A DNA stretch of 64,000 nucleotides, from positions 6,200,001 to 6,264,000 of the forward strand of contig NC_070562.1 in assembly GCF_026914185.1 (NCBI RefSeq), in the 5' to 3' direction. This document shows positions 1 to 9,764 of the stretch, in pieces. A model generated the notes under the pieces. It was not told the origin of the DNA, made no database searches, and saw nothing but the letters and a program-made list of their open reading frames with translations. This stretch comes from Puccinia triticina (Eukaryota > Basidiomycota > Pucciniomycetes > Pucciniales > Pucciniaceae). How positions within the stretch are numbered: the stretch's first letter is position 1; each line of letters opens with the position of its first letter. The translations under genes were made by a program, and so were the position numbers.

Positions 1-461
1 AAGGCACATTGAAGGCAAATGGCAGAAAAGTGCAAATGTGAAGTGGCGAACCACGTGAACCGGCCTAAAACAGGCCTAAATTGAGCATGAGCCTCAAGAA
101 CCGGGGGAAAAAAGCCCCAAAATGAGTGTGAACCCCGTGAACCGGGCCCAGAAAGTGAAAAAACTGATGAACCACAAGAGCCCAAGCAATAGTGTAACAG
201 CAGACAGTTTTGCCAGAAACAATTGTAAATCTGCATGCTGGTCCAATATGATTGCAGGAAGGGTTGAACTGATTGCCATCTTTCAAGGATCCAGCAAGAG
301 AAGATAAAGAAAACAACCAGGCCATGCAGGCAGCAAGGAAAGCATAAAAAGGCGGCAGGTCTCAGTAACACTGGGCAGAAACAATACTAAATAGGATGGG
401 ACCAAAAGCGCCCCACAAAAGAACCCCAACAACGGCCTTCAGCCCGGATTTTACGCAACCG
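1..461. other. No recognisable gene (left edge)
   Basis: Short ORFs occur on both strands, but none has protein-like composition. The first 160 bases are rich in repeated GTGAACCG-like words. I see nothing else here. Confidence 0.5.
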
Positions 462-915
462 TCAAACCAGCCTGTTGTTTTCAGCGGCAAGAGCTTCCAC
501 CTCCACATTCAAATCATCTATCATATCACCCCTAGTTTTGGAAAGATCAGTGACATAGTCCAGCTCATACGCCTTAACCATGGAAGTGTCGTGCAATGCG
601 TTGCAAAGCTGTTTTTGGACTGGGAGGGGAAAAGGAACACTCAGCACTCAGGCCACAGGAAGACACAGAAAGTAAGCATGGACACTGACAAGTGGTGATG
701 GAGCATTGAATGTTGTTATCAAGGCAATGCTGGCAAGACTTTTTTGATTGAGCGAGATGGCATTCTTCATTTAAGCCAACATCAGCGCATTGGTCGCAAG
801 CGTATTTCTCAAGTGATGGAGTTGGGAGCAGGAAAAGTTCAGTTTCATCACGCAAAGAAGAAGTGCACAAATGATGAATTACTCTGGTGTACCCAAAGGG
901 CATTGTTTGGGGCAA
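462..915 (-). pseudogene. Cys-rich zinc-cluster-like protein, C-terminal part (spliced)
   Basis: The minus-strand frame from 915 encodes a cysteine cluster with spacing C-x2-C-x8-C-x8-C-x2-C-x6-C, reminiscent of fungal Zn(II)2Cys6 DNA-binding clusters although the spacing is not canonical. An intron of about 67 bp (donor GTCAGT, acceptor CCCAG, roughly 690-624) joins it in frame to a second exon ending at 462. That exon is helical and ends in a short leucine-rich segment (VEVEALAAENNRLV). The splice is supported because both halves stay open and protein-like only when joined. The 5' end is not defined, since the upstream minus-strand sequence gives no good start, so the gene may be partial. 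If the cluster binds zinc, a nuclear or nucleic-acid-binding role is the natural guess. A retroelement-derived origin is equally possible. Confidence 0.4.
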
Positions 916-1629
916 GCCGGTTTGGTAGATGGAGAGGAGAGGATCAGAGCTTATTGGAGTTGCACGACGTTATGGATGAGATCAACAAGAGGTTGGGGAA
1001 GGGAGCAAAAACAGAAGGTCATTATAGCGTAGAAGATGTTTGGATGAGAGTTGAAGTGTCAAACAGACCTTGGATAAATATTTCACAAGAGAACAAGCAG
1101 AAAGTTGAATAAATCTGGTTACCAGGAAACCTGTAGTGTTGAGATCGCATGGAAGCCAAACAAACACTGAAGAGGGTAAAACAGAAGTGAAACAAACCGG
1201 TGATGATTAAGGACCAGAAGAGGAGGGAACCAGGCAAGCTGGAAGAAGAAGTGAACTTACCAAACAAAGAATTACGCCAGATGCATGTGTTTTTCTGGGA
1301 AGAAGATTAGAGGCACAAGTCGAGTGGGTTGGAGGAGGAGAGGGAGGCAAGAGAAGTCAAACAAAAACAGTGCTATGCTTGTGCGACCCAGAAGCTGTTG
1401 ATTGGTGTGTGACATGCGACTGAAATGCCACCTGCTCCATCTGGGACCAGAAAGTCAAAGGAATGAAGTCCACATGTGTCACCCCAAACAGACAAGCAGC
1501 GGAAAGAACATTCAACCAGGTGAGATATCTCATCACTGTGTCCATCAAGCCAGTGTAAACAGGAACAAACAGCGCAAACAAATGTAGGACGTCGATTTCT
1601 TGGGTTGTGCACCATTTTGCCAGTGTGGA
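916..1629. other. No confident gene
   Basis: ORFs up to about 120 codons occur on both strands but look like chance frames. No family is recognised. Confidence 0.4.
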
Positions 1630-2105
1630 GATTGCAAAAGGGAAACAGTGACCCCTCACCTCTCTCATAATACCATCCTTCACGTGTTGTGAATTTGGTC
1701 TGAGCTGAACTTTCCTGAAGATATTGCATATCATCCTTGGTATGCAACATGCATACAAGGCCTTTTGAAATTAGTTTACCATGTTTGACCATATTTTTGT
1801 TAACACCAACAAACTACCAAATTAGTGAGATCTGTCAACCGGACACATTGTAGCTGCTACATTTGGGGGTTTTGTGGTCATTCAAGGTACACAATGAACA
1901 TTTGAGGGCATTTGATTAGGTTGTCACCAAAATCATGGAAGAACTAACACACTGTGTTGAGATATAGTGGCAGAAACACCAAGAAACAACCAAATTAGTG
2001 ATATTTGGCAACTGATCACATTGTGGCTGCTACATTTGGGGGTTTTGTGGTCATTCAAGGCACAAAATAAATTTGTGAGGGAATTTGATTGTTCTCACTA
2101 CAAAC
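1630..2105. repeat. Diverged relative of the 46.9-51.7 kb foldback/satellite family
   Basis: Bases 1640-1795 resemble 46,890-47,060 in the same orientation (shared blocks around the CTCTCTCATGATACCATCCT-like, ATATTGCATATCAT-like and AAATTAGTTTACCATG stretches). From about 1805 to 2100 there are nearly two monomers of the 173-bp satellite in the inverted orientation (CTGCTACATTTGGGGGTTTT, GATATAGTGGCAGAAACACC and CAAATTAGTGATATTTGG words). The copy is therefore internally deleted. The 139-codon minus ORF across 1373-1792 is treated as a chance frame through repeat DNA. Confidence 0.7.
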
Positions 2106-2600
2106 CTTTAGGCCCTGTGTCAGCTGGCTACGCAGCGCAAGCCAGCATAACACAATAAAAGCAGTTATAAATAATACTAAATTAATATGTCACATATGAG
2201 TGACTCAAAAGTAACAGTTTGGTGACAGATATTTATGTGAACTGTCACCTATAATATAAATCCAAGTTTATTGAATCCACAGAAACACAGAACTCAAGAT
2301 CATGGTTTCTGCCTGTGTTCTTTAGCAAAAGGCACTCATCACTGTTGAATTTAATCCCCAAACACCCCAAAGGGCACCTTGGATTGACCCCCCAGCTCGT
2401 GCCGCAGCAACACGCAAAAAGGGATTGGTCATTTTGGAAATCAAGGAGGGCCTAATCAATTGATTAGGGCAGCTCCAGGGAGGGGGTAGGACAAAACCGG
2501 ATCCCCTGGGGGCCCACTACCCCCACACCCTCACCTTTAAATACCCACCTCCCTTCCACCAGATAGACTTGGCTTGAGCCTTGAGTTCCTCACCTCACCC

Positions 2601-2666
2601 GTCGCCAATTCCCTACGCCCATTGCCAATCCCCTACGCCCGTTGCCAATCCCCTACGCCCGTTGCC
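2601..2666. repeat. 20-bp tandem repeat just upstream of the SAM50-like start
   Basis: About 3.3 copies of a 20-bp unit (core TTGCCAATCCCCTACGCCC) end directly before the ATG cluster at 2667/2679. A TTTAAATA box near 2536 lies upstream, so this would be 5'-leader sequence if transcribed. Confidence 0.7.
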
Positions 2667-2678
2667 ATGGTATGATAC

Positions 2679-3700
2679 ATGAAAATCAGCAGCATACTCC
2701 CCCCCCCACAAAGCCTCTTTGACGAGGGAGAGGTCGAGCAACAACTAGCCTGGCATCAGAGCCGACTACAATCAAGGATTGAAGCACACCAGAGGTGGAT
2801 TGTTGCAGACCTTGCGCGATTCCACCGCTCCAATATCTACCAGCTCAGCGTTGTCCGGGTCTTAGGAAGCCACCACACCCGGCCCGAGTTCTTGTCCAAG
2901 CTATTTGGCCCGCTCCTTGTCAACGGACAGGAACAAATGCTGCCAGAAATCTTCCGACGTTTGGATGAGCTCCAAGACAAACTTGCCAAGCTGGGCATCT
3001 TCTCCCACCTCCAAGTCTCTCTAGCGGCCACTAAGGACAATCCACGGGGATCAAGGCGCTTGTCAATTTTGTCAAACGCGGCCGGTTCTTCCTCAAGGCT
3101 TTGACCAATTTTGGGAATGGCAAGGGCGCCCTGACCAGCCTCGCCCGCGCCCAAAACCTCTTTGGTCGAGCCAAAGTCTTTGAGGCCGGCGTTGGCCTGC
3201 GGACAGGTCCGGGCCGAGGTTCCGCTCTTGGCGGCAAGAGCACGTGCCGAGCTCGCTGTCAACGCCTGCAAACATGACCTTAGCAAATTTGTGAGCTGTA
3301 ACAAAACCGTCAAGGGTGTGGCTGCCAAACTGAAGGTGAGTTACAAGGCTCATTCAATTGGTCTTGCAAGAATACTTATTATTTTGCACGTTTGGTTTTA
3401 GATTTGGATTGTCTAGACTGAGACCGGCTATGGTGCCCATGAACTAAGCTATGATCTGACCACCCGTACCATTGGCAGTCTACTTCCCGGTGCATCAGAT
3501 AGGTTAGCCAGATCAATTCCCCAGTTTTTGGCCATCATCACAGAGAAAGCTCAGTTGGCTGATTCAATATCCTTGATGCCTAGCATTCAACAGGCAGCAG
3601 CTGCTAGCCCTAACCTGAAGTCAGCTGTCACATTATCTTGGTTCCGGGACACACGAGACCAGTCAGTATTTCCCACAAAAGGCTCTTTGCTCAAAATAGT
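2679..3700 (+). pseudogene. SAM50/Tob55-like outer-membrane beta-barrel assembly protein, N-terminal half, mutated
   Basis: SAM50 (BamA family) inserts beta-barrel proteins into the mitochondrial outer membrane. Residues about 30-125 of the first frame match the POTRA region in pattern (VVRVLGSHHTRPEFL, then a RRLDELQDKLAKLGIFSHLQV stretch). The reading then moves to another frame at the G-run 3046-3049, consistent with a one-base loss, and continues with barrel-start motifs (RGRFFLKALTNFGNGKGA, ARAQNLFGRAKVFEA). It returns to the first frame by about 3250. An 81-bp intron (3336-3416, GTGAGT..CTAG) joins in frame to TETGYGAHELSYDLT, and the fragment continues to WFRDTRDQSVFPTKGSLLKI near 3698, where a GTAGGT donor follows. 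I could not find the rest of the barrel. With two frame changes and no 3' half it is probably a captured or decayed copy, not the functional gene. Recognition is from motif patterns, not a search. Confidence 0.7.
3336..3416 (+). other. Intron in the SAM50-like fragment
   Basis: Donor AAG|GTGAGT and acceptor GTCTAG|ACTGAG. Removing it keeps the barrel frame open across the junction, which argues that the copy derives from genomic DNA and not from a spliced RNA. Confidence 0.7.
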
Positions 3701-3704
3701 GTAG

Positions 3705-4940
3705 GTACAAACTTTGGATCACTTTTTCCAAAGCCTAGAAACAAGAAATAAACCAAATCAATTCTATTGCCAATTTTACTCAAGACAAAGCATGCTCCTC
3801 TCTTTAGGCAAACCAATTAAATGAAATCAACTGGCAAATCTGCTATTTCTTGTCCGCTTTTTAATACCCCCACTGTACGTATTATTGGATGTGAAATCAT
3901 GAGATTTTATTCATACATCAGAAACATGCGGGGACCAAACCGTTGCCATCCTCACGCCTTTGCCGTGTCAAACGGCTGCACTCAAATGGGGGCTTGGTCA
4001 ATGAGATTAACAGAAGGCTACCCTCAAGCTCAGCAATGAGCAAATTCAGCAGCCATTTGATCTAATTGCATTTCATCCACAACACTGGCAACCTACTTAC
4101 CACTCCCTCACCTTCATTTTAACTTTTCCTGCAAGTCACCAGCCCAAGTCCTGCAATGATTCAAACTAATCGCTTGCTGAGGTCAATGAACATCAACTTT
4201 GTGATAAGCTAAGATTCCGCAGCCAGATATATGTTGAGCATGATGTGAGTTATATTCTGATTGTGAACACAAACAAAAATTGATTGCTGTGGTTGAGGTA
4301 TCTGAACTTGTTGGTCAATCAGGAATCGGCAAGAATAACATCCTCTGGTGCTCTTTACACTTGATGACGGCCAGTGGCCCTTGGCGGTATGCGGTCAATC
4401 TCAGGGCCAGTTGCTTCACAAGGGTTAATATTATCTTTTGTCTACATGTTTGCCTGTTGGAATGCTCTCCATTTTTCTCTGCTTGTTGTGGCCACTATTT
4501 GAAAGCCTTCATCATTCCAGTGTCACATTAACTCAGTTTAGCTTGGGTTTCACTTCTTCATGACTTTTTCACTCTCCTGCTCTTTTTTCATATCACGGCT
4601 TTGTAACAAGATCTTGTTTTTCAGCCTTTGCCTTCTATATCACTCAATGTAACCTCTCTCAAATGTGAATACAAGAAAACATTATCATGTAATGATTGGA
4701 GAAATCATTGCTATCCTCACCTGCCAGCAGACTACCTCAAATTAGTTAAAAAAAAACCATTATTGACTCCTCATGTCAAATGCCTGCGCTATTGTGGTAT
4801 TGTGGGCTGTTAGGGCTCTGGAAAAAAACCATTGCCTTTACTGGCAAGTGTAAGTTGAAAGTGGGAGGGAGAGACGTCTGGGTGACAAAGGAAAAGGTAT
4901 CTGGGCGGGATGGGGGTGGTAGGCCATAGGTTTGGACCCT
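3705..4940. other. No gene recognised between SAM50 fragment and Helitron end
   Basis: AT-rich sequence with short ORFs (e.g. 4280-4531). A weak resemblance of 4280-4320 to a SAM50 barrel strand was not convincing. Confidence 0.4.
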
Positions 4941-4942
4941 GC

Positions 4943-4968
4943 AGCGGCAGAGCCGCTTTGGGATCTAG
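4943..4968 (+). mobile_element. Helitron-type 3' terminus
   Basis: A 6-bp-stem hairpin AGCGGC-AGA-GCCGCT (4943-4957) is followed after 11 nt by CTAG (4965-4968), and the next base is T. Hairpin, short spacer, CTRR end and insertion before T are the hallmarks of Helitron 3' ends. The same signature recurs four more times in this window. The 5' (TC) end was not identified. The SAM50-like fragment lies upstream in the direction the element would extend. Confidence 0.75.
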
Positions 4969-5070
4969 TACATAATAAAACAAAGATAATAGTGTATATT
5001 TATTGAAAGGTGCACACTTAATGAATTATATTCCATCTACGCTAGCACCAAATAAGTTACAGGTTACATG

Positions 5071-5610
5071 TGTTAGAACAGGTCTGGGTGGATAAGAATC
5101 CATACCCGCGTGCGCAAGCCGCCAGTACCCATGTCACAGATACTTAAGTGACACTAGTCACATGTCCAATATCCTTCAGCAACTGGGATATCCTCCACAA
5201 AGAGGATCATCGCGATGTTGACTGCCCCATCCGAGCTTGCTAGTAATATATGATTGAAAACATCAACAGCCCCATCAAAACTAGCTAGACTGACAAAGGA
5301 TCTGTTAGCACAAGAGAGAAATAATATTTAAAGAGGTCTGTTCTTCCTCTGTTTTCTCTCTCCTCAGCTTAACATCACCCAACAACATCCTGACCGCTGT
5401 CCGCTTGACTCTGTCTGAAGTCCCAGCCGTTTGCAATTTGAGGAATTGTTCTGTTTTCTAAAGCCTCTTGTCTCCCTGAAGACTTGTTGAATTCAAGAAG
5501 GAGCCTTATTAGTGAGTAATAAACCCCTTCTCTTTATTCAACCTGTCTTCATTTCCACTCCTGGGATCACAACCACACCTGCTTTGCAGGCCCCAGTGTA
5601 TATCAGAGGG
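5071..5610 (+). repeat. Possible LTR of a retroelement
   Basis: The block starts TGTTAGAACAGG. It carries an ATATTTAAAG TATA-like box near 5325, an AATAAA polyadenylation-like site near 5518, and just downstream a TGTATATCAGAGG stretch resembling a TGGTATCAGAG primer-binding site. The right end and a partner LTR were not found, so this is tentative. Confidence 0.35.
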
Positions 5611-5738
5611 ACTAAACCACTCCCGCTACGTTGGGCCCCTCTTTTTATTATTGTTTATATTTATTTCTTTGAAATAAAAACCCAAAACCCTTCCAATTTA
5701 CCTTTTTTATCAATCAACTTCTTTACATCTCTACCAGC

Positions 5739-5909
5739 ATGAATCCTTGCGAAAATGCTGAACTGATAAGCATACTACAAGTCTCCGCATCCTCAGGTTA
5801 CGCAAAGAAGAATCAGATTGGAACTACGTCCCTACAGCCTGAGAATTTCTCACTCCGGATCACGGGAAAGGATTTCCAAGTTAGGAGATGCAAGAAAGCT
5901 CAAAAATGA
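5739..5909 (+). CDS. Short unknown ORF downstream of LTR-like block
   Basis: A 56-codon ATG ORF (begins MNPCENAELISILQVSASSG) follows the possible leader. A partly overlapping frame (5818-6033) continues as a lysine-rich stretch. It could be a decayed gag N-terminus. I recognise no family. Confidence 0.2.
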   Translation: MNPCENAELISILQVSASSGYAKKNQIGTTSLQPENFSLRITGKDFQVRRCKKAQK

Positions 5910-6033
5910 TTTATTGGACTCGTCTGGCCTTGGCAAACAAAAATTGAAGTATGCACATCTTGAAGATTACCAGATCATTGCCAAATCCAAATCATCATTG
6001 AAGCGGAAAGCAAGCAAAACAATATCTTCCTGA

Positions 6034-7590
6034 GGCCCTTTTAGGCTTTGTCGTCTGCTTGTCCCAGCAGAGTCTTGAACTATCTTCAAAGCCTTGGCGC
6101 CCACCCGAAAGGCCAACCAGGTCACAGCTCAGGAGGAAGGCAAAGAACGCTGGAGAGAGGATCAACTCAATCTGAGCTTGATTCTCAAAGTCACTACCAA
6201 TTCTCTCATGCATGATGCTCATTATGACCTTGGAAGTCTTATCATTAGCGCCAAACGTCCCCAGTTTAGTGGATATAGTCTCAACAGCCAGACCCCAAAG
6301 TACTGCCAGGGAATGTAAGCCAGAGCTCACAAATTATATACCTCTCCTCACATAACTTTGTCTCACTCATCTAAACACTCTCTTGTCCCAGTTTCTTGTA
6401 GCAACAAATCCGTTTGCAAGAAAACCGCTCTGGGCGGCAAGCGCAAACCAATCAAACACAAGTAACTTATTCAGGTCAAAAACGCTGCCGACGCCGGAGA
6501 TGAAGAATTTGGGCAAGTTCTTCAATTGGGTGGTCCACAAACAGCAACATCAACACCAATGTAAAGGGGAAAGTCAATAAATTTGCTCTGTTACACTTTG
6601 CTGCCAAAACTGCTCCTTTGGCTCTGCAAGTCCAACTGTAAGACCAACAAAAAAGTGCACCAACTTCTGATTGTTCCCCTTTGTTGCAAATTAGTTTCCG
6701 TTTACTTTTGGCGTGTTTTGTGTTCTTACATCTTGAACAATTGTTTGTTGATCTCTTATTTCAATCAGACCCTTTTAGATGAAAGACCCAACAAGCAGGG
6801 AAATTAGCCTTTGTGGCTCTAAAGTACCTCTGGGAGACCCGCTGTCATCACAGGAAGTCATCCAGTACTTTGGGTTATGATGAAGGAACCCTATTAAGCT
6901 TTGAGTTTCAGTCTTGCGTCGAAATCAACCAGATTTCAAGCCATCTTCATAGCACCCGTAGTCTCCCCTTTGTCTTTTGAGTGATACCCTCGCGAGCTTA
7001 ACAACGCCTCTCCAAGGAGGCGCAAAGCGTCTCCCAAACGCTCCCCCAAGGAGGGTACACTTGTGTTACACAAGTTCAATACCCGCGCACCGGTTAAATA
7101 CCCGGTGTTGGGACCATATTCGCCAGGCTCAGATATTGGGCAGACCCGGGCCCGATGCCCTGGGTGGCATCCCCAAGTTCAACGGAAATCAGGAATCTGT
7201 TGATCCCACATGCCTGCATGCCAAACCAATCAGGCCAAGAAATTGCAGGATCCCGTCCAGTATGTACGTGAATGTGCGATCAATTATCTTGCACATGCAA
7301 AAAGCTGATTATTGCAAGAACAAAGCAAATACAAGCAAACATGTGATACTTTTGTCAACCCAAACGTAGTCTGCGCGGTAGTTTTTTTCCTATCATAGGA
7401 AATTGGAATTGTATGTTGGAGGCAGCTTAGGCTTGCAAGAGCACCTCGGGCCACTAAAACCCATTGCCGCCACCACTCATCCAATTTTGGTTGGTTGGCA
7501 TGTTATTACATTGTTGGCCCTCATCTAATGAATTGTTAATGACATGCTGAATCACCTCCAAATGATTACTGTTGCTTATCAACTGATTTA
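6034..7590. other. No confident gene
   Basis: Several 60-130-codon ORFs, none protein-like. The 6977-7369 stretch is an inverted-repeat-rich GC patch (for example GCCTCTCC..GGAGGCGC and ACACTTGTGTTACACAAG words) that looks like a small non-coding repeat. Confidence 0.4.
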
Positions 7591-7592
7591 GT

Positions 7593-9764
7593 TTGACTGT
7601 CAACGATGCTTTGGATCTTCAGGCTAAATCAACCAAGGAAGAGGGCCGCCGGATACTCAAAGCCGGTCCAAGAATAGCCTCTTCCAAAGTTTCTGATAGC
7701 ATCATCAAGAAAGGATACAATTCCCCTTTTTTGAGATCTGAAACCATCATTGATCCAATCTTAGGAACACTCAATGAATATGCAAAAAAGTGGGACAGAT
7801 TTACATATTTGGTGCCATACGCTACACTGGTTGGCCCTTCAACGTTTGGGAAAACTCATTTGCTCATGGAGATGTCAAGGCACATTTGCGTGGTTTTTAT
7901 CTGCCTTCGTCCTGAGGAATCCACTGGCTACCCCCCTAGATCCGCCCTTGCTGATAGTCTGGTACCAGTGGCTTTTGGCAGTATTCACTGGCATTATCAA
8001 TATCTTATTACTTCTATCTTTAAAGTTGTTGCCAATTTTTTGAACAGTCAGGATCCCGCGGAGGAGAAGCAAGAAAGGCTGAAGAATTGGAGCGACTACA
8101 TTGAGGTGGCAAGCTTTGAACAGCTTGATATGTCTAAACAAACCCAGCAAAAATTTGCCAACAATGTTCAGGCGGAAATGTCGAAATTTGAACACGGCAA
8201 AGACAGCGTTTCAACAGCAGCCAAAGCCATGAGTAGATCTACGGAGTTTGTAAATGAAAACTTGTCAATGAGGGTACTACTTGCACTTGATGAAGCCAGC
8301 ACACTACACCAACAAGCCCCTGGCTCCAATGATGAACCATCATTCTTCAACACCTTTCGTCAAGCAATCAGCAGGACACCTGAACACATGGGGTTCTTTG
8401 CAATCCTGGTCAATGCCACACCCCCAGTAGCCAAATTTAAGTCCTCAAGGAAATTTGACCCAGGCGCAAGACATGGTTTTGTGGGAGAAGAACTGCTTTA
8501 TCCACCAATCTACAAAATTCTTTTGTTTGATGCAATGGTCCCGTCTGACCAACCCCAATCCTGGGCGGAATTGGTGTCTCCAGGAGCAACTCTTCAAGTA
8601 GGGAAGTCCAATCTATGGTGCCTACTTTTGTGATGCCATGGCCAAACAGCATCCACCCGCGGAAATTTACAAGGCCATTTTGAGTTTGGCTGGGCTTAAA
8701 CTGCTTGGGCCGACCGGACTCACTCAACCAGGCATCTTAACAAGAGCGCAAGCCTTTGCATTCCTTGTTCCCACCATCCAGCCACGGATCAATGGCGCCT
8801 TATACGTCAACGCCGAGCTCATCGCATGCCATGCCGCTCATTGCAATCACATCTTCCCAGACTGGGATGCGGTGATTAGTAACTACCCGTTGCAATTTAC
8901 TCTTGCAGCAGCTTCTCTCAACGTTCTGCAGGATGAAGGTATGTTGATTCAATGCATCAAATCACTCATTACAATTGTGCAACTTGGACTCGCTCCCGCC
9001 AGAGGCACTTGTGAACTTGCTACTTGGATCATTTTGTTGCAGGCAATGCAACACGCTCTAGCTACATTGGACCAAGATGGTGTACGCACTGGGCGTCCGG
9101 TTTGTTTGGTGAATTCCTTGAGAGCTTTAACTGGCAAAGACAAAAACGACTTGGTTCTTGGTTCAATAGGCCCCAAGCAGAAGAAGGATCTTTTGGATAA
9201 CGGAATGGTTTTTTGGAATCATTTCTCTTGCATTAACTATTCTCAAACACCCAAAAACCTTTTAGGTTTCATGCACCAATGCATTGCTGCACAATGCCGT
9301 TCAGACCAGCTAGGTATCAACCAGATTTTTGCAATATACCTCAAATGTGACTCAGACAATCTGCATGAAAAGAACATCTCATTCTGTGGAATTTGGGCCA
9401 GTAGCTGGCAAATGGACCACAGCGTAGAAGATGAACAGTTACCCAATACTTTATTGTATGTTCAACTCCAGCACAGCAACCCTTATCTGATCGTAAATAT
9501 CAACTTGGACAGTGCTCAGTCAAGTTGGCCTGATCTTACGAGTTCAAATGCTCGTAGGGACATGATGAAGCCAATGGACAAAACATCCAACAGGCCTCTC
9601 TCTTCTTTAATGATTTGGATGAAATTAAATGTCTTATTCAAGGGTTAATCAATGCCTTGAAAGAACTCATCAATGCCGAGCCAGATCTTGCAGAGCTTCA
9701 ACGTGGTGAGGCAGGGAAACAATATTACAAGATAATTAACCCACTCCTAAAATCAAGCAATTAA
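7593..9764 (+). pseudogene. P-loop NTPase fused to a nuclease-like region (CR/Crinkler-type or mobile NTPase family), degenerate
   Basis: The first frame (7593-8632) carries a Walker A motif GPSTFGKT near residue 90, then CLRPEESTGYPPRS, and a Walker B LLALDEAS near residue 230. This order is typical of the expanded basidiomycete NTPases related to Crinkler-type effectors and retrotransposon-hotspot proteins. The 7593 start is TTG and is preceded by TGATTTAG, so an upstream exon is likely. A TAG and a frame change near 8600 lead into the second frame (8638-9648). A further frame change near 9570-9610 continues to a stop at 9764. The C-terminal part resembles a restriction-endonuclease-like fold (FWNHF, then CRSDQLGINQIFAIYL, then ISFCGI), but the expected acidic and Q-x-K catalytic positions look lost. 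Family placement is from memory of motif patterns. What is seen directly is an NTPase motif set in a broken frame. Confidence 0.55.

Noticed and set aside
1357..1792. Two overlapping minus-strand ORFs (133 and 139 aa)
   Set aside because: The right half is shared with non-coding foldback spacer at 46.9 kb, so coding is unlikely.
4280..4531. Continuation of the SAM50 beta-barrel
   Set aside because: Only a few residues resemble a barrel segment. No glycine/aromatic strand pattern or conserved loop motif follows.
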